In this document: one piece after another, positions 1 to 12,334 of the stretch | Layout of the letters: the number at the start of each line of letters is the position of its first letter | Position numbering within the stretch: the first letter of the stretch is position 1 | Origin: Stictocephala bisonia | Lineage: Eukaryota > Arthropoda > Insecta > Hemiptera > Membracidae | Length of the DNA stretch: 64,000 bases | Assembly (NCBI GenBank): GCA_035578905.1 | Contig: JAQJVL010000285.1 | Coordinates: 408,001 to 472,000, forward strand | Direction of reading: 5' to 3' | Made by a program: the position numbers and the translations under genes | The notes under the pieces: model-generated | Told to the model about the DNA's origin: nothing | The model's input: the letters and a program-made list of their open reading frames with translations, nothing else | Database searches by the model: none

Positions 1-122
1 GCAAGTCAGAATGCAAGTTGTATGTAGCCTTGAAGTCAAAATGCATGTTGTAAGTAGCCTTGTACGACAGGAGTGCTTATTGTACTATGTAGTCTTGCAT
101 GTCAGAATGCATGTTGTACGTG
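1..122. repeat. Degenerate minisatellite, cut by the window edge
   Basis: About three diverged units of roughly 35-45 bp follow one another. Each carries a TGCATGTTGTA-like core followed by GTAGYCTTG. The array continues beyond the left edge of the window, so its true length is unknown. No coding role is visible. Confidence 0.6.
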
Positions 123-915
123 GTATTTAAAGTAAAGAATTCATAGTTTATTTAGAAAATCATTTTCGTATGTTGTATACATGTGGCAATGCTATTTATT
201 AGCGTTGTTCGTGGCAATAGCAGTTAGAATTCTATGTATTTGGCCTATTAGAAAGTTAACTCACCAACCTAAATGAGCAATACTTTTATGCATATATTAT
301 TCTAACTTATACACAACCAGTAGTGAAGTTTTCAGTAAAGTGAAATTTGGTCATGACTCAAACAATTTTACACTTTTATATCATCAATTTAACTTTTATT
401 AAAAAATCTCTCAATGTAAGTAGATTTTTAAATGCTATAAACAGCTGCAACAATAAATTTAAATTAACCCCCTAATGTTTCCAGATTGTAATAAAATTTA
501 AACGTAGATTTCAACGATTGATTTCCTAACAAAGGTCTGGAGGCTCAAGACTCAAGTATTGTCCGTGCAGAGATGCTATTAAAATAACACCAGTCGTTTC
601 ACCCACGCCACGATGCGACATCCTCACGTAGACTGTTCGCAAGTGCTTTGACTGTAATGGCCAAGTTTAATTAATTTAGTAAAGAATAAATTTTTTTTAA
701 AGTAGCAGCTACGTGACTGTCATACATAGTGACAATGCATGCTATCGCTGAATCCAAAAGGAAGAGTGACGCTATCTTGATAGCCATACCACAGAGTATA
801 AAGATAAGTTTATTTATTTACTCTGTGGCCTTACTTCTTGAACGTAACACGCTCGCATACCAGCAGATATATTTACTGTATGAGTTGCAGAAAGGAAATA
901 AAAGTGACAATTGCT
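123..915. other. AT-rich stretch with nothing recognised
   Basis: Low-complexity AT-rich sequence. Short open frames around 729-938 have no recognisable motif and no sensible codon pattern. The last part leads into the RT fragment that starts near 916. Confidence 0.5.
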
Positions 916-1425
916 ATGAAAAAAGACAGATTTCATAAAAATATAAGTTCACTTTGTGGACAGTTGAATAAGAAGCTGTTGAAACAATTTGTGAAGTGTT
1001 TTCTTTGGATTTTTTACTATATGGAGCGGCAACATGGACTTTTAGGAAAGAAGACGAGAAGAAATTGGAAGCAATGGAGATATGGAAAAAGAAAAATAAG
1101 GAGAAATAGTATAGGAAGATTAGAGTGAAACATGAAGAAGTACTCAGGTTAATTAAGGGAGTTCTAAAAACTATAAGAAGAAGAAAAATGGATAGGCTAG
1201 GACATGTGATGAGAGCAGAGAGGCTGTTGAGAACAGCTATAGAAGGACATGTTAGAGGAAAGATAGAAAGGGGAAGAATATATCAGATGGTGGACACTAT
1301 GAGGATTGGAGGGAAGGGTCAACAAAAATATTTGCTCAAAAACGTGAGGTTAGGTGGAAGGTTGCAGCAGGACCTGCTTGGGGGCAGAACATCCTAGATG
1401 ATGATGACGACATGAAGGTAGGACA
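916..1425 (+). pseudogene. Non-LTR retrotransposon, C-terminal part of RT ORF (broken)
   Basis: Translated pieces match the region after the RT core in many insect LINE ORF2 proteins. First comes a KLLKQFVKC-like stretch (about 965-1000). After a frame change near 1018 comes ATWTFRKEDEKKLEAMEIW (1029-1085). After a TAG at 1107-1109 come EEVLRLIK and the RRRKMDRLGHVMRAERLL stretch (1134-1240), then an IEGHVRGKIERGR block. A further frame change precedes a RWKVAAGPAWGQNILDDDD-like tail (about 1347-1410), where GAT codons run into a short GAT-rich end. At least two frameshifts and one stop show it is dead. Family knowledge: these motifs recur in this order at the end of many arthropod LINE RTs. 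The clade (RTE/R1/CR1-like) cannot be fixed from this piece. Confidence 0.8.
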
Positions 1426-2540
1426 AACATTTTCATGGCCAACGTACGGTAGTTTACATCGTACCATCAGGAGCAATAAAAATACATTACATGGTTTGAA
1501 CATGTTCGTCTTAATGAACTCAAATCCGCAAATTTGGCAACAATATTCTTTATGCTATTATTAGGACCCAAATAGCTTCCCGTTTGGAAAATATTCTAGA
1601 AAGAATGCTTCGATTTGTAACAAGTTAGATTATGACATAGCAACTACGTGAAATTTTAATTTATTTCAATCACTCAAATACATCCTGCGAAGTAAAATTA
1701 AGAAGGAGGGTAGGTACAACAGTCTCAATATTGGGAATAGTGTTACAAGTACAAATGCTCTGTAAGTTTACAGATTTTCCAAATTTGAGGAGGATAAAGT
1801 ATATAAACCAACCTAGTGTTTTGGAAATAAGTAAGCTTTGTTTATGTTGTGTTAAATGCAATATCAGTTTGCTGTCAAGTTCTATTTTTCTGCAATTGTA
1901 AACAAAAGCAACAGTCTTTTTCGGGTAGGTGTTATAAATATCTTCTCAAATGACGTATTTGACATGTAATGATTGTAGATTTAATGGCATTTCGACCTAT
2001 TTATGTCTACAGAATGCACTTTGCACTTTATATCTTATGTAATTGTACTGGTAACGATTAATTATTTTATATTGAATCTATACTATATCAATAAACATGT
2101 CATTATATAAATAATGTTTTGAAACAGTTCTTTCCAGCAGATGTTGAAATCTGTTTTATGATGTTCTACAGTTTCATAAAACTGTTAATTGGCTCACTGA
2201 TGACAAGATAAAGTTGTTTTCTCTACAAACGCGGCCAGATCGCATTCCATGCAGCCTACCTGTATTGTATTACATCAAGTAACTAGTACAATTAAATCGC
2301 TGTATCACAAATAAATCATATTATTATTTGTGATTAAAATATAATTTATATTAAGAAGTCCGTAAAATTATGTTGTCATACAAGAATTGTCCCTTTTTTT
2401 ATTACAGAAATTCATTTGGGAACGCGAAAAGTGTCCCAAACACAGTGGGCCAAAGACGAACTGAGCCAGTGTAGGAGGGGCAGATTGTCATTGGGACACT
2501 ATGTCCACAGCCTGCAAAATTCCAAGGTTGACCTTTCTTG
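1426..2540. other. AT-rich stretch with no gene seen
   Basis: No RNA gene or protein motif is seen. An AATAAA word with AT-rich flanks occurs near 2089. A T run at 2392-2400 precedes a more complex 150-bp block (2405-2540), which leads into the tandem repeat below. Confidence 0.5.
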
Positions 2541-2554
2541 AATGGACAAACTGG

Positions 2555-2781
2555 ACCACAATAGTAGTTCAGTTTGTCTTTGGCTCACTTTGTCTTGGTC
2601 CACTTTGGATTTTAGAAGGTGGTCCAGTTTGTATTTGGCTCACTTTGTCTTTGGTCCACTTTGGACATTAGAAGGTGGTCCAGTTTGTATTTGGCTCACT
2701 TTGTCTTTGGTCCACTTTGGACTTTAGAAGGTGGTCCAGTTTGTATTTGGCTCACTTTGTCTTTGGTCCACTTTGGATTTT
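2555..2781. repeat. 56-bp tandem repeat, about four units
   Basis: Units start near 2562 (variant), 2618, 2674 and 2730 with an exact 56-bp spacing. Each has the words TTTGTATTTGGCTCAC and TTTGGTCCACTTTGG. The open frames across it are simply the repeat read in frame. Confidence 0.9.
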
Positions 2782-4074
2782 ATTTATTTCATTATATTGT
2801 TAAAAAAAACTATTTTACAACTGAAAAGCTTTCCTGCATGTGAAATTACAGATTGTGGATTATTTTGATAATTGTCAGTGTATATTGTAAACTATCCAAA
2901 ATCTAAGAGGTATACAATAAGAATTTTAAGTATATATTTTAACAATATATACATAACATAAATCTTTGCTAGTTATAAAGGATTTGCATTATAAATATAT
3001 AATATCAAGGCGATGATATCAATATTATTTTGCAATAGTCAATAGTAAACTTTAAGCTCTGGAACATAAATCTTTCTGAACATTTTTCTATAGGCTCCAG
3101 ATGCGTACTAAGAAAGGATTATAAGAGACTTTCTCTCAAAGTAAGGTAATAAATATCCCGATACCGACCAATCAGAGCCTTTGTTACCGTCACCGTATGA
3201 ATTAGAGAGCTTAGAACGGTGCAACTTACCTTAAGATTATTTCACAACAATGTAAATATGTAATGTGCAGAAAAATTACAAAATTAATAACAAAGTAACA
3301 AAGAGTAATGGGGTTGGAATTATTTCATGTGCTACATATAGTTTCATATTTACCATAGTACATGGTGGCAGAGAACATGAAACATGGTGGCAGAGAATAT
3401 TAAACAACACAAATTTATTAATGTGCAATTAATTAATTTAGGTGACAAAAGTACAACTACAGTATTACAACCCCTTTTACCATTCTCAGACCAGAGGTAT
3501 TCATAAAGTAATGAGACACTTAGACATTGAGCAATACAAACAGAAAAACATAAATAATTATTGAAGGAAATGTGAACAAATAGTCTAATATTGATATTGG
3601 AAACATACACAAAACACCATATTCAACATTAAAGATACATACAGTATGTTTAACATAACATTTGCAAGCATTACCTTCAAAGACGTCAATACATCCATCT
3701 CATTTCCTGAAACTTATTCTCAATTAGCCGTTGTTGGTTTCTTCGGTTATCACATCTGCACTTATTCACAGCCTTTCTATAACCTAGAATGTCATGCTCT
3801 GTCTGTCTGAACTTACGATGGCATATATTTCAGGGTATTTTGTAAATTTGTTGGTCGACAAAAGTGTTAAAAATGTTTTTCTTGTTTTTACCTTTACATA
3901 CATTTTTAGTCAGCGATATATGCACGTCATTCTGTAATGATTGACAACAATTTTGTTAGGCTGCGCTTAACTTCGGGTCTCCATAATTTTTAGTGAATGT
4001 AATACAGATGATAATGGAAACTATATCATATTTTAATACAATGAAAATGTAGTAAGTAACATCACAGAGAAGAA
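2782..4074. other. AT-rich stretch with no gene seen
   Basis: No convincing gene or structured repeat. The minus-strand frame at 3350-3610 has no motif and is judged random. A small direct duplication of ACATGGTGGCAGAGAA occurs at 3361-3396. Confidence 0.5.
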
Positions 4075-4262
4075 GTAAGCAGAGGTCGTATCCAATGTGT
4101 GTCTAGTAGTAATTTCTCCACTCTGCCATGTGATGGCAGGGCCAGCATCTTGTCAGCCCACATTTATACTCCAAAATCCTCAAGTATAAACGTACTAATT
4201 ATTAATAGTGATTTATAAAGATGTACATTATTTGTAATATACTTATAAAAAAGTCATTTACT
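4072..4262 (+). repeat. Dispersed repeat family D, copy 1
   Basis: Shares a collinear block with copies near 7549, 14500 and (inverted) 54300. The shared words are GGCAGGGCCAGCATCTTGTC, then CCAAAATCCTC, then TATAAAGATGTACA followed by TTGTAATATA. Four copies in 64 kb show an interspersed element. No coding capacity, RT motif or inverted ends are visible, so the class is open. Confidence 0.7.
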
Positions 4263-5159
4263 ATCCATTACGACTTCTCCGAAACCATACGCCCAATTGA
4301 CTTGAAATTTTGTGCATAGGTTTATCTTGGCCCCTAGAGGCTCACTAAGAAAGGACTTTCCTCTTCGACCTCAGAACTCCATCCCACCTGCCTCCAAAAT
4401 TCCCATAGTATTCTTATGAAGCAATATTAATTGATTTATTTATTTGATTGACAGCTGATAAATAAAAACAAATTTAGTAAAATTGTGGTAGGCTAGGATA
4501 TACTTTTTAGAGTAGTAAATTAACTATACATAACATCAGCTGTTTCTAAGACATACATTATAAATAATTTTTCACTACACTACTATGAGTTTAGCTGTTT
4601 TCGTTATGTGTTTACAACCTGCGAAACATCATATTTTCAACAGCTGTCTATTGTTTACTACCGAAAGTAACATTGTTTACAACCGAAAATTTTCCAAAGT
4701 CAACAACACCTGTTTTTATTCCGTAGTGTAGTGAAAAGTATCGTTCAAAACTCGAGTGAAAGTGTTTTGTATGTTCTCGACCAACTGAAGTGCTCGACAA
4801 GTCTTGCACTTCAAACATATGGTCTCGAACATGCAAAACCCCACTTTCCACTCTTGTTATGAAATATACTAATTTGAAAAATAGTGAAAAAATACGGTGT
4901 AAACTGAAAGCTTGCTGCACATTTCGATTATCTAACCAAACTCAATATGATGACCGGCGAAGCGGGGAGGGAAGGGCTCAGCTAGTCAACTTATACCTGC
5001 TACAGGTGCTTACGCTGTGGTCTCAAGAAAGCGACATCTGTACCTTTTTTGTGTGTGGTAGCACGTCCAGGTAAGGAGGTACTAGGCATGAAATATAGGA
5101 TGGAGAAACTTTCAGTAGAATGCTGGGTAGTTGAGGGAGGAGAAATGTTATGCAAGGAA
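4263..5159. other. Mixed AT-rich sequence, probably repeat-derived in part
   Basis: 4270-4400 resembles the 'ACGACTTCTCCGAAACC / CCCAATTGACTTGAAATTTT' type of interspersed sequence often seen in insect repeats (recollection, not searched). 4620-4900 is complex but has only overlapping opposite-strand frames with no known motif. No gene is called. Confidence 0.4.
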
Positions 5160-5468
5160 TTGTATTTGATATGATGATAAAAAAACAGAAGAGTGTAGAA
5201 CGTAAAGGAGATTATGACAGAATTGTAATGCATGCACATAGGGAAAATCTGCGATATGCACAACACAAGAGAGCCAGGAACTATGTATGCACTACCCTCA
5301 CACAGAGTGGTAAATTTTGAGAAGCAATCATCATATGACGCGGCCAGAACCTCCAACATCTTACCAGAAGAAATAAGGAACCTCACCAGAGCACAGCACC
5401 TCAAAAAACAACTGGGGAAGTGGCTTGTGGACAGACCGTTCTACTCCCTTGAAGAACTCCAATACTAA
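5160..5468 (+). pseudogene. Non-LTR retrotransposon RT C-terminus fragment
   Basis: The frame at 5232-5468 has the usual order of a LINE ORF2 carboxyl end. HNTREPG and LPSHRVVNFEKQ are followed by SYDAARTSNILPEEIRNL, then KKQLGKWLVDRPFYSLEEL before the stop. In many insect LINEs this region reads TRxxxxLxxPxxR..EKxxxYxGxxxxNxLPxxI..FK..L..WL...FYSxEE. Upstream frames do not connect to an RT core, so only the last 80 or so residues remain. A 16-bp minisatellite begins about 95 bp downstream. It is a different lineage from the 916-1425 piece. Confidence 0.75.
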
Positions 5469-5563
5469 GAGAAGTTGATATGCATAGATCATAAGGCGAA
5501 CATTTTGATATTATAATAATTTAATATTGACCCCATAACTATTCTCGAAGTATACGGAATACC

Positions 5564-5677
5564 GGACAGTTCGTTACATGGACACTTCGTTACACGGACA
5601 GTTCGTTACACGGACAGTTTGCTACAAGGACAATTCGTTACACGGACAGTTCGTTACTCGGACACTTCGTTACAGTC
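5564..5677. repeat. 16-bp tandem repeat, seven units
   Basis: Seven consecutive 16-bp units of the form GGACAGTTCGTTACAC, with one to three changes each. It lies just after the LINE C-terminus remnant. Confidence 0.9.
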
Positions 5678-7545
5678 GAAATATGCAGTCATTTCCTTAC
5701 ACTTTTGGAGACGGCTACCTGAGTTGGGTCTCGCCCGTCCGGCCACTGGCTGAATCGAAAGTCACCCTCAAGCCTTCTACTATTTTATTAATAAAGATTT
5801 TAACGAAATACACTCCCTACATAATTCTACAATATACGCTTTGTATGGACATGTTTTCTTACTAAAGTAAATTTGTCCTTCAGTGGGTTCCGTATTTTAG
5901 GCGGAAAACGAATATACCATATTAAAGAAATTTCTCTATTGTCAAGATAGTTGGGAGAGTATGTTGTTTTCAAAATTACTGGAAGGGTATTGTCAGGAAA
6001 TAAATAAATAGAAAGGGAGGAACATTTTAAAATATTTGTATTTATACAGAGAAGATAAGCCAAATGTGTGGAAAAGCTACAGAGTACAAATAAATCTAGG
6101 ATTGTTCACTTCATCTAAAACAAATGGAGGTAGGAAAGAGAATGAGGAAGAGACAATACATCAAGTTGTCTAGCCACAGGTAACACAGCAAGTGATTACC
6201 CGACAGAGAAGGGGCGGGGGCGGTTTGATCCCTCCTTGAGTTGTCGACGGTTGATGTATGACGCCATCAATCAGCTCAGATAGCTCAGACCAGCTGTTAC
6301 CATCTCCTCCCTTCTCCAGTCTGACTTTCGACAATCAACATTATTACTTTCCTGCTGAGAAATCTCATCAGTCGTAAAACTTGGCATTTGAAAGCATTTT
6401 AATCTAATGACATAATTAATTATTCTTGTTAATTAATTGTACGTTTGAATAATTATCCTATCATAAAGTAGGTTACAGTTTGTGAGTGACAAAAACGGTT
6501 GGAAGATGGATTTCGTTTACTCTATTTTGTTTGATGAATGTACAGCGTTTCAAGATTAAGTTTACTGTTTATATTTTTTGGAGTAATGGACGACTCAAAA
6601 AATATAAATAATCTGTAAATGTGAAAGTCTTAGAATAAAAAAATTAATACCCATATCTAAACTGTTTCACATTGAGAGTGCAGTACGGTAAGCACATGGC
6701 AATGCTAATCAAATGAGAATTTTAGAGGTACAGCACTTAATAAAAACGTTGGCTCGCTAATAAAAAGTAATCATAAAATCAAATTTTCGCAGAGAAAGTG
6801 GTTGGGGAAACGTCTATTGCATGTTATTAAATGTAAAAAATGAAAAAAATGACTCAAAATAATTAAAAGAAAAAAGCCCTTAGAGATTAAATTTTAGGAG
6901 GCCACAATTAAATTACACTGTGTTTAGGTAATTAAATATTGATTAAAATTTTTAAAATTTTGTGTAAACTTGATACAGATGTAGTGGAAGTTTACCATGT
7001 TTTTTCGAATTAATTACATAGTGAAATTAATTTGTTATAATATAATAAAAGTAAAAATGTTGTTCATATATTTGAGGAAAGACATTGAAAAGTCGACCTG
7101 TGAGGAAGTGGAGGAATACCACTTCTGTAGTATTCGTTATTTAAACTCTTCAATTTTATATTCGGATATTTTAAGTTTACATAGTCTATTCATGGTGGCT
7201 AATCGGAATTTTTTATACAACATTTTACAATTTAGACATGCATGTACTTTACAAGACGCAATAATATGTGTACTTTTGTCTCAAAACTTATCACTTTCTA
7301 ACATCAAATGAATGAACATTAGATGATAAGCAACAGATACATGCATTAGTATATTTTACTGAATCAGTCATTAATAGGTAACTATTAGGTAGTAACTAAT
7401 AGGTAGTCAATAGGTAATTGGAATATTAAGGTGCGAAAACGCCAACAATTAACTGAAGCACGTATTTTATTAAAAACTGTATGAGTCGAGGTATTCAGTT
7501 GTATTGCATGCAAGTGTTCCGACTGTTGACTTATATGATTGTTAC
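5678..7545. other. AT-rich stretch with two short complex patches
   Basis: 5690-5790 and 6200-6350 are richer in GC and not repetitive within the window; the rest is AT-rich. The 104-codon frame at 6997-7311 (+) begins with a plausible ATG but has no recognisable motif and lies in AT-rich sequence. I do not call it a gene. Confidence 0.4.
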
Positions 7546-7548
7546 TAG

Positions 7549-7790
7549 CACAGAGAAGAAAAAACCAGTGGTCGCATCCAATATTGCACTATTTTTTTTA
7601 ATATGTGTCGAGTAGTAGTTATTTCTCCAGTTAGCCGTGCAGGTTGCAGGGCCAGCATCTTGTCAGTCCCTCCCTCATCCCCCCCCCCAAAATCCTCAAA
7701 GATAAATTAGTAATAATTAATACAGATGTATAAAGATGTACAGTAGTTGTAATATATAAAACTGCCACTGAGGCGTTCACTGCAGCCATA
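7549..7790 (+). repeat. Dispersed repeat family D, copy 2
   Basis: Collinear with 4072-4262: CACAGAGAAGAA, GTCGCATCCAAT, TTATTTCTCCAG, GCAGGGCCAGCATCTTGTCA, CAAAATCCTC, then TATAAAGATGTACAGTAGTT. An uninterrupted C run (about 7679-7688) replaces part of the copy-1 sequence. Similarity to copy 3 continues into AACTGCC and a GCGTTC word. Confidence 0.75.
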
Positions 7791-7904
7791 ATAATGTGAC
7801 CTCTGTCTCTTTCTTCTTTCTGTTACTAGTTACATATATTCCCATTATTATCAATGTTTTCTATATTAATCCAACAAAAAATTACTTAAATTTAAGTAAA
7901 TTTT

Positions 7905-8278
7905 ACATTCAGCGGGCCTAAAGATCAATTTCTATTTCAACTGTACGGTTCGTGTTTATCATTGTAATGAGTTAGAATGATCATTTCATGATTATCAAAG
8001 GTCCATTCTAGTGGGCCATAATTAGTACAGTATTATGATTTTTTTACATGTAAAATTGTCAAGAATGACTTTTGAAGAGTCTCATATTTAATCATGAAAA
8101 CTATATAAATACTAAATGTCTCATAAAAACCAACTTAAGATCCACTTGAATAGGTTTTCACCTTTCAAATGACACTTCAAGTGTTACGTTACGATAATAA
8201 CTACGAACCGAATATTTGAACATAAACCCATATTTTGGCGTTTGTGCGGTGAAACAGCCACCTTGAAAGGAATTTTTT
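7905..8278 (+). repeat. Dispersed repeat family E, copy 1
   Basis: About 370 bp is collinear with 9800-10168. Shared words include TTTCAACTGTACGGTTCGTG, TCAAAGGTCCATTCTAGTGG, and TCAAGAATG followed by a CATATT block. No coding frame or terminal repeats are evident. Confidence 0.7.
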
Positions 8279-8376
8279 AATGACTTTTTATATGAAACTA
8301 AGATTTTTCTGTTTGTATTTTCTAAGATTAAAATTTATTATTTAGTTTTTTTATATAATGATTCCTTTATGATAGG

Positions 8377-8728
8377 GATCTTTTCCGTTAATTCTCTACC
8401 ACTACTTTTTTGTTTCCGTTAATTCACTACCGCATGATAAATATTATATTGCTTTAAAAACTGTTCACCAATAATTTTTACGTCCACTGTGGTATTCCTT
8501 ATCCGTTAGGAATCCGATGTCGCTGGTTTTACTTTATCGCTTTCCAAAAACTTACACACGAAGATCGCATTCGGCGGTAAGTCAATCAGTGGATTTACCA
8601 GTTTGTGATCAACTTTAGTAGCCACCTAACCCAACTTAACCTAACCTAACCTTATCTAACCTGACCTGACGTAACCTAACCCTAATTACGATAAAAAAGT
8701 AGTGGTAGTAAAGTAACGGCAAAACTCC
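8377..8728. mobile_element. MITE family F, copy 1 (full length)
   Basis: Imperfect inverted ends of about 30 bp: GATCTTTTCCGTTAATTC..CTACCACT at the left, and the mirror image ..AGTGGTAGT..GTAACGGC at the right. The body matches copies at 49385 and 59942 almost throughout. Near the right end it holds a run of CCTAA pentamers (about 8620-8685), the complement of the arthropod telomere unit TTAGG. There is no transposase, so it is non-autonomous. No target duplication was identified. Confidence 0.85.
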
Positions 8729-9798
8729 TATGTTACAGTATATTATAAATAAAATATCAACATTTTGAAAGATACTGATTTCAGTGCATGAAAAAAAAAT
8801 GTTCAGTATCTTAAGTTGAAGTGCTTCCAAATAGTCAATAAGGCTCCTCCCCATCCAGCACTCCTATACGCCTAATAAAAAATACGATTGAATAGTACAT
8901 ATATATGTACATGTATGACAAACCAATCTACTATAACTAAACTAATGTGTTTAACTATATTTGTAATCATGACGTAAACTGCTCATGTGAGCGGGAGGGA
9001 ATTGCTCAATATACTTAATGTAATGCAAATGTATGAGCAGTGGGGCTTTATAATAACGCCCTCTGAAAGCAATGAAGTTGGCGATATACATAGTTTATGG
9101 TCCGGGCCCGACGTTTATCTCGTAAGAAACTACTAACAAATAGCTCTGCAGGTCAGTTTATTTCCATTCCATCCATTATTCTAATTAAATCAACAAACAG
9201 TTGTCATTGCTCCTAAAACAATTTAGACTAAGGGAATTTTATTCTTTTTCACGTTTTATTATTAGTATATTCTGAATCAACATTGAAATTGTGTTAAAAT
9301 AAGTAATGTCACAACTTCAACTGTCACAAATTAACACTTGAAATTAAACCACTATTATTTACAGTATTTAATTTCACTTAACACACGATTTTATGTTACT
9401 ATTCACTGTTCGTAAACTTTCACTGCTAAGCACGTATCACTTGACTGTCACTTCCACTGCAGGCTGAAGACGCGCACTTCCACTGATAGTGATCAACTAG
9501 TCGGCTGAGTGTACCAGAAAGTGTACTTTTTCAAAAGTTAGAAATAACGTTTTATAACTTACAAACTACATTGATTTTCTAGATATTCATAGTTAGTAAA
9601 ATTAATTATTTATTTAATACAGTTTTCATGTAAATGTGTATAATTTATATCATACCTTCATGGTATAGAATTATGTTTAATATTTATTTTAAAGTGGTTT
9701 AGTTAGTGTTTTTATCATTATTAAATTTTTTTACTTCAGGTGCCCGTTTTCCAAACTGACAAGCCACCACTTTAAGTCGACAGCCCTATAGAGTCTCG
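8729..9798. other. No gene seen; one complex patch
   Basis: 9030-9150 is non-repetitive, with several TTTAT-type words (CTTTATAATAACG, GTTTATGG, CGTTTATCTCG). 9420-9520 is also complex. The rest is AT-rich. No protein motif or RNA gene is recognised. Confidence 0.4.
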
Positions 9799-9799
9799 T

Positions 9800-10168
9800 A
9801 ATTTTACAGTCAGTGGGTTAAAACATGCTTTCCTATTTTAACTATACGGTCCGTGTTTACTATCATAGTTAGTTATAGTGAACAATCTATGAGTATTAAA
9901 GGTCCAATCTAGTAGACCATTATTTGATATTATGAGGTTTTTACTATTTAAAATCGCCAAGAATGTCGTGTAAAGTTTCACATATTAAACTGTAAACAAT
10001 TATAAAAATACTCAATATATTACAAAAACAACTTATGGTCACTACAACAGTTCTTCCCTTAGTAAACGGCCCTTAAAGTGTTGAATCGTTATCATTATCG
10101 CGGATCTGTTCTTTGAAATAGAAACCACGTTTTTCTTGGAGTCAAATGGCCCCCTTAAACATTAAACA
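9800..10168 (+). repeat. Dispersed repeat family E, copy 2
   Basis: Collinear with 7905-8278, more diverged. Shared words include TTTTAACTATACGGTCCGTG, AAAGGTCCAATCTAGT and GCCAAGAATG. The two copies lie 1.9 kb apart in the same orientation, which suggests either two insertions or an old local duplication. Confidence 0.65.
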
Positions 10169-10839
10169 AACTTTGCAAAATTAAGGGACAAAACTGCACT
10201 CAAGGCAGTAATACATTTACTTTTTTATGCCAACTGAAAAATCTGTGATTCTGCATTTCTCCAGACCTTGAATGATGCAAAACTTTTAAATTATATTATT
10301 TATTTTTGTAGACTTATGTGCCAGTATGTATTGTGAATGATTGAATATAATGAATGGAGCATTAATCACTGTAAATCATTCAAAATGTGTTGTTTTATTT
10401 ATTGTTAAGTATGATTTGCTCCGCTTTTATAATAAAAAGCATCTCAATTGTGAATACCAAGCATTTTTCTTGCTATTAACAATCTTTACATTAAAATTGA
10501 TTACTAAATAACTGCCTTACAAAAAAAAGAAACAAAATTGAGAATAAAACAACTAGTAAAGTAAATTTCTTTTTTTTATATGGACAGCCTGAAATTATAT
10601 ACTTCTGGTGCGTCTGTAATTAGAATTACACCAAATCAATAATTTAATACCTTAAAACTCAGTTTTTTTCTTTAATTAAAACCTTCAGATACGTTTTTTA
10701 TTTATCTAATATATTTTTGAATGGTCAAGTATATCTGCATTTTAGACTAGGTAACTAAGAAGGCTTATTACAAAACTTGTTACTAGTATATGTTCCCCAG
10801 TGATGGGAAAAGAGCCTAAATAAGATATCTGCGTGGCCT
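10169..10839. other. AT-rich stretch, nothing recognised
   Basis: No gene, RNA gene or internal repeat is visible beyond A/T tracts. Confidence 0.5.
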
Positions 10840-11120
10840 TAAACACAAGTTCCCGACTCCACGCCAACTCCAAGGCCTCACTCTGTGAATTAATACTTTT
10901 ATCGTCTTGCATATCATATTATCTGCACCAGCTGTCCGTATAAATCTCACCTGAATGCAGTTCCCTCTAAGGAAGTCCACGCGAGATTACGTCATGCAAG
11001 ATAAATATTGCAAGATGTATCAGCCGACATGAGTCATTGATTGTTCTGAGGTGGCGATGTGTATGTTTAGAATTATCGCCCCATCGTACTCTGCCTACGT
11101 GCGAGGTGACAGTGAGAAAA
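10840..11120. promoter_or_regulatory. Candidate conserved noncoding block
   Basis: A stretch of higher GC and high complexity between AT-rich flanks, with no repeat copy elsewhere in the window and no open frame. It includes GAATTAATACTTTTATCG, ACGTCATGCAAG and GAGTCATTGATTG words that resemble homeodomain, CRE/bZIP and Exd-type sites. The regulatory role is inferred only from composition and motif words. Confidence 0.25.
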
Positions 11121-11339
11121 CGGTCTTGATCAGATATGTATCGGATACAATGTGTGTTTATAAATTACAAGCTACTGTACTCAGCTTTGCAACAGATAAG
11201 ACAAATTAATATTCTAACTGCATTGATTGTTTGTATACTGAGAGTGAGAAAATTATAATTTTAAATATATTAGCTTCTTTGATGAATGGTTTATCTTCTG
11301 AAAGTAAGAGTTGTTATCTGAAAGAGTAAAAACACGGGT

Positions 11340-11816
11340 GAAAGGTTACCTGTTAGAGAAAGTAGTTAAAATTAGGCTGTTGAATTTTCTCTCGTCAAAC
11401 AATTTTTTTATCGAATTACCAATATGGATTCAGGAAATGTCTGAATACAGATATGGCTCTTCAGGACAATTTCGAAAATACATAATGATTTAAACGGTAG
11501 TCACTGTAATTCAGTACTGTATGTGCACTTTTTCTTGACGTTAAAAAAGCTTTTGACACTGCTCATCACGAACAATAATTATACAAGCTCGAAATGGTTG
11601 GTATACGTGGGATAGCCTTGTACTGGTTCGCATCATATTTTAAAATATAGAGTACAGTTTGTCAGTGTGTGGCAGGGACATATTGCAAATTTAACTATCA
11701 AGTGTGGTGTCCCACAAGGCTTGGTCCTTAAACCCATATTATTTTTAATTTATAACAACTTATTTTCCGGTCCTCTCGATGGAAAATTAACTGCTTTTTG
11801 ATGACACGGCCTTTTG
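11340..11816 (+). pseudogene. LINE RT core, copy A of a tandem duplication
   Basis: Nucleotide-level twin of 11817-12270 (offset about 459 bp). Its frames are more damaged. It encodes pieces of the region around RT motifs 1-4 (fingers/palm), including the equivalents of the KAFD and VPQG motifs in shifted frames. It is the left-most recognisable part of the LINE relic that continues to about 14.2 kb. Confidence 0.85.
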
Positions 11817-12330
11817 TAGTTAAAGTTAGGCTGTTGAATTTTCTCGCATAAAACAATTTTTTATCAATTACCAATATGGATTTAGGGAAGGTCTGAATAC
11901 ATAAATGGCTGTTGCGGACTTAATTTCGAAAATACATAACGGTTTAAACGGCAGTCACTGTAATACAGTATGTGCACTTTTTCTTGACGTTAAAAAAGCT
12001 TTTGACACTGTACATCATGAAAAATTATTATACAAGCTCGAAATGGCTGGTATACGTGGGATAGCCTTGGAATGGTTCGCATCATATTTAAAAAAATAGA
12101 GTACAGTTTATCAGTGTGTGGCAGGGTCAAAGTGCAAATCTAATATCAAGTGTGGGGTCCCACAAGGCTCGGTCCTTGGACCCATATTATTTTTAATTTT
12201 ACTAATGACTTATCTGCCAGTCCTTTCAATGGAAAATTGATTGCTTTTTGATGATACAGCCTTTTCATGCATTTCACAGTATCTGAAAACGCTAAAAATA
12301 AGTATTGAAAATGAGCTTGAACACTTCAAG
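11817..12330 (+). pseudogene. LINE RT core, copy B
   Basis: The intact stretch 11905-12099 gives ADLISKIHNGLNG, then FLDVKKAFDTVHHEKLLYKL and GIRGIALEWFASYLK. This is RT motif A with its catalytic aspartate in the DVKKAFD context. Past a TAG the VPQGSVLGPILF motif (motif B) follows in another frame (about 12160-12200). A YADD-like motif C is expected next but is destroyed: TTTTTGATGATACAG remains near 12245. Family: non-LTR (Jockey/CR1-like) RT. Confidence 0.9.
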
Positions 12331-12334
12331 GTCA

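Noticed and set aside
5000..5404. 134-codon minus-strand frame
   Set aside because: It runs antisense to a recognised LINE RT C-terminus on the plus strand, has no motif of its own and continues into unrelated sequence.
8620..8690. Interstitial telomere from a chromosome fusion
   Set aside because: The CCTAA run lies at the same place inside several MITE copies, so it is part of the transposon.
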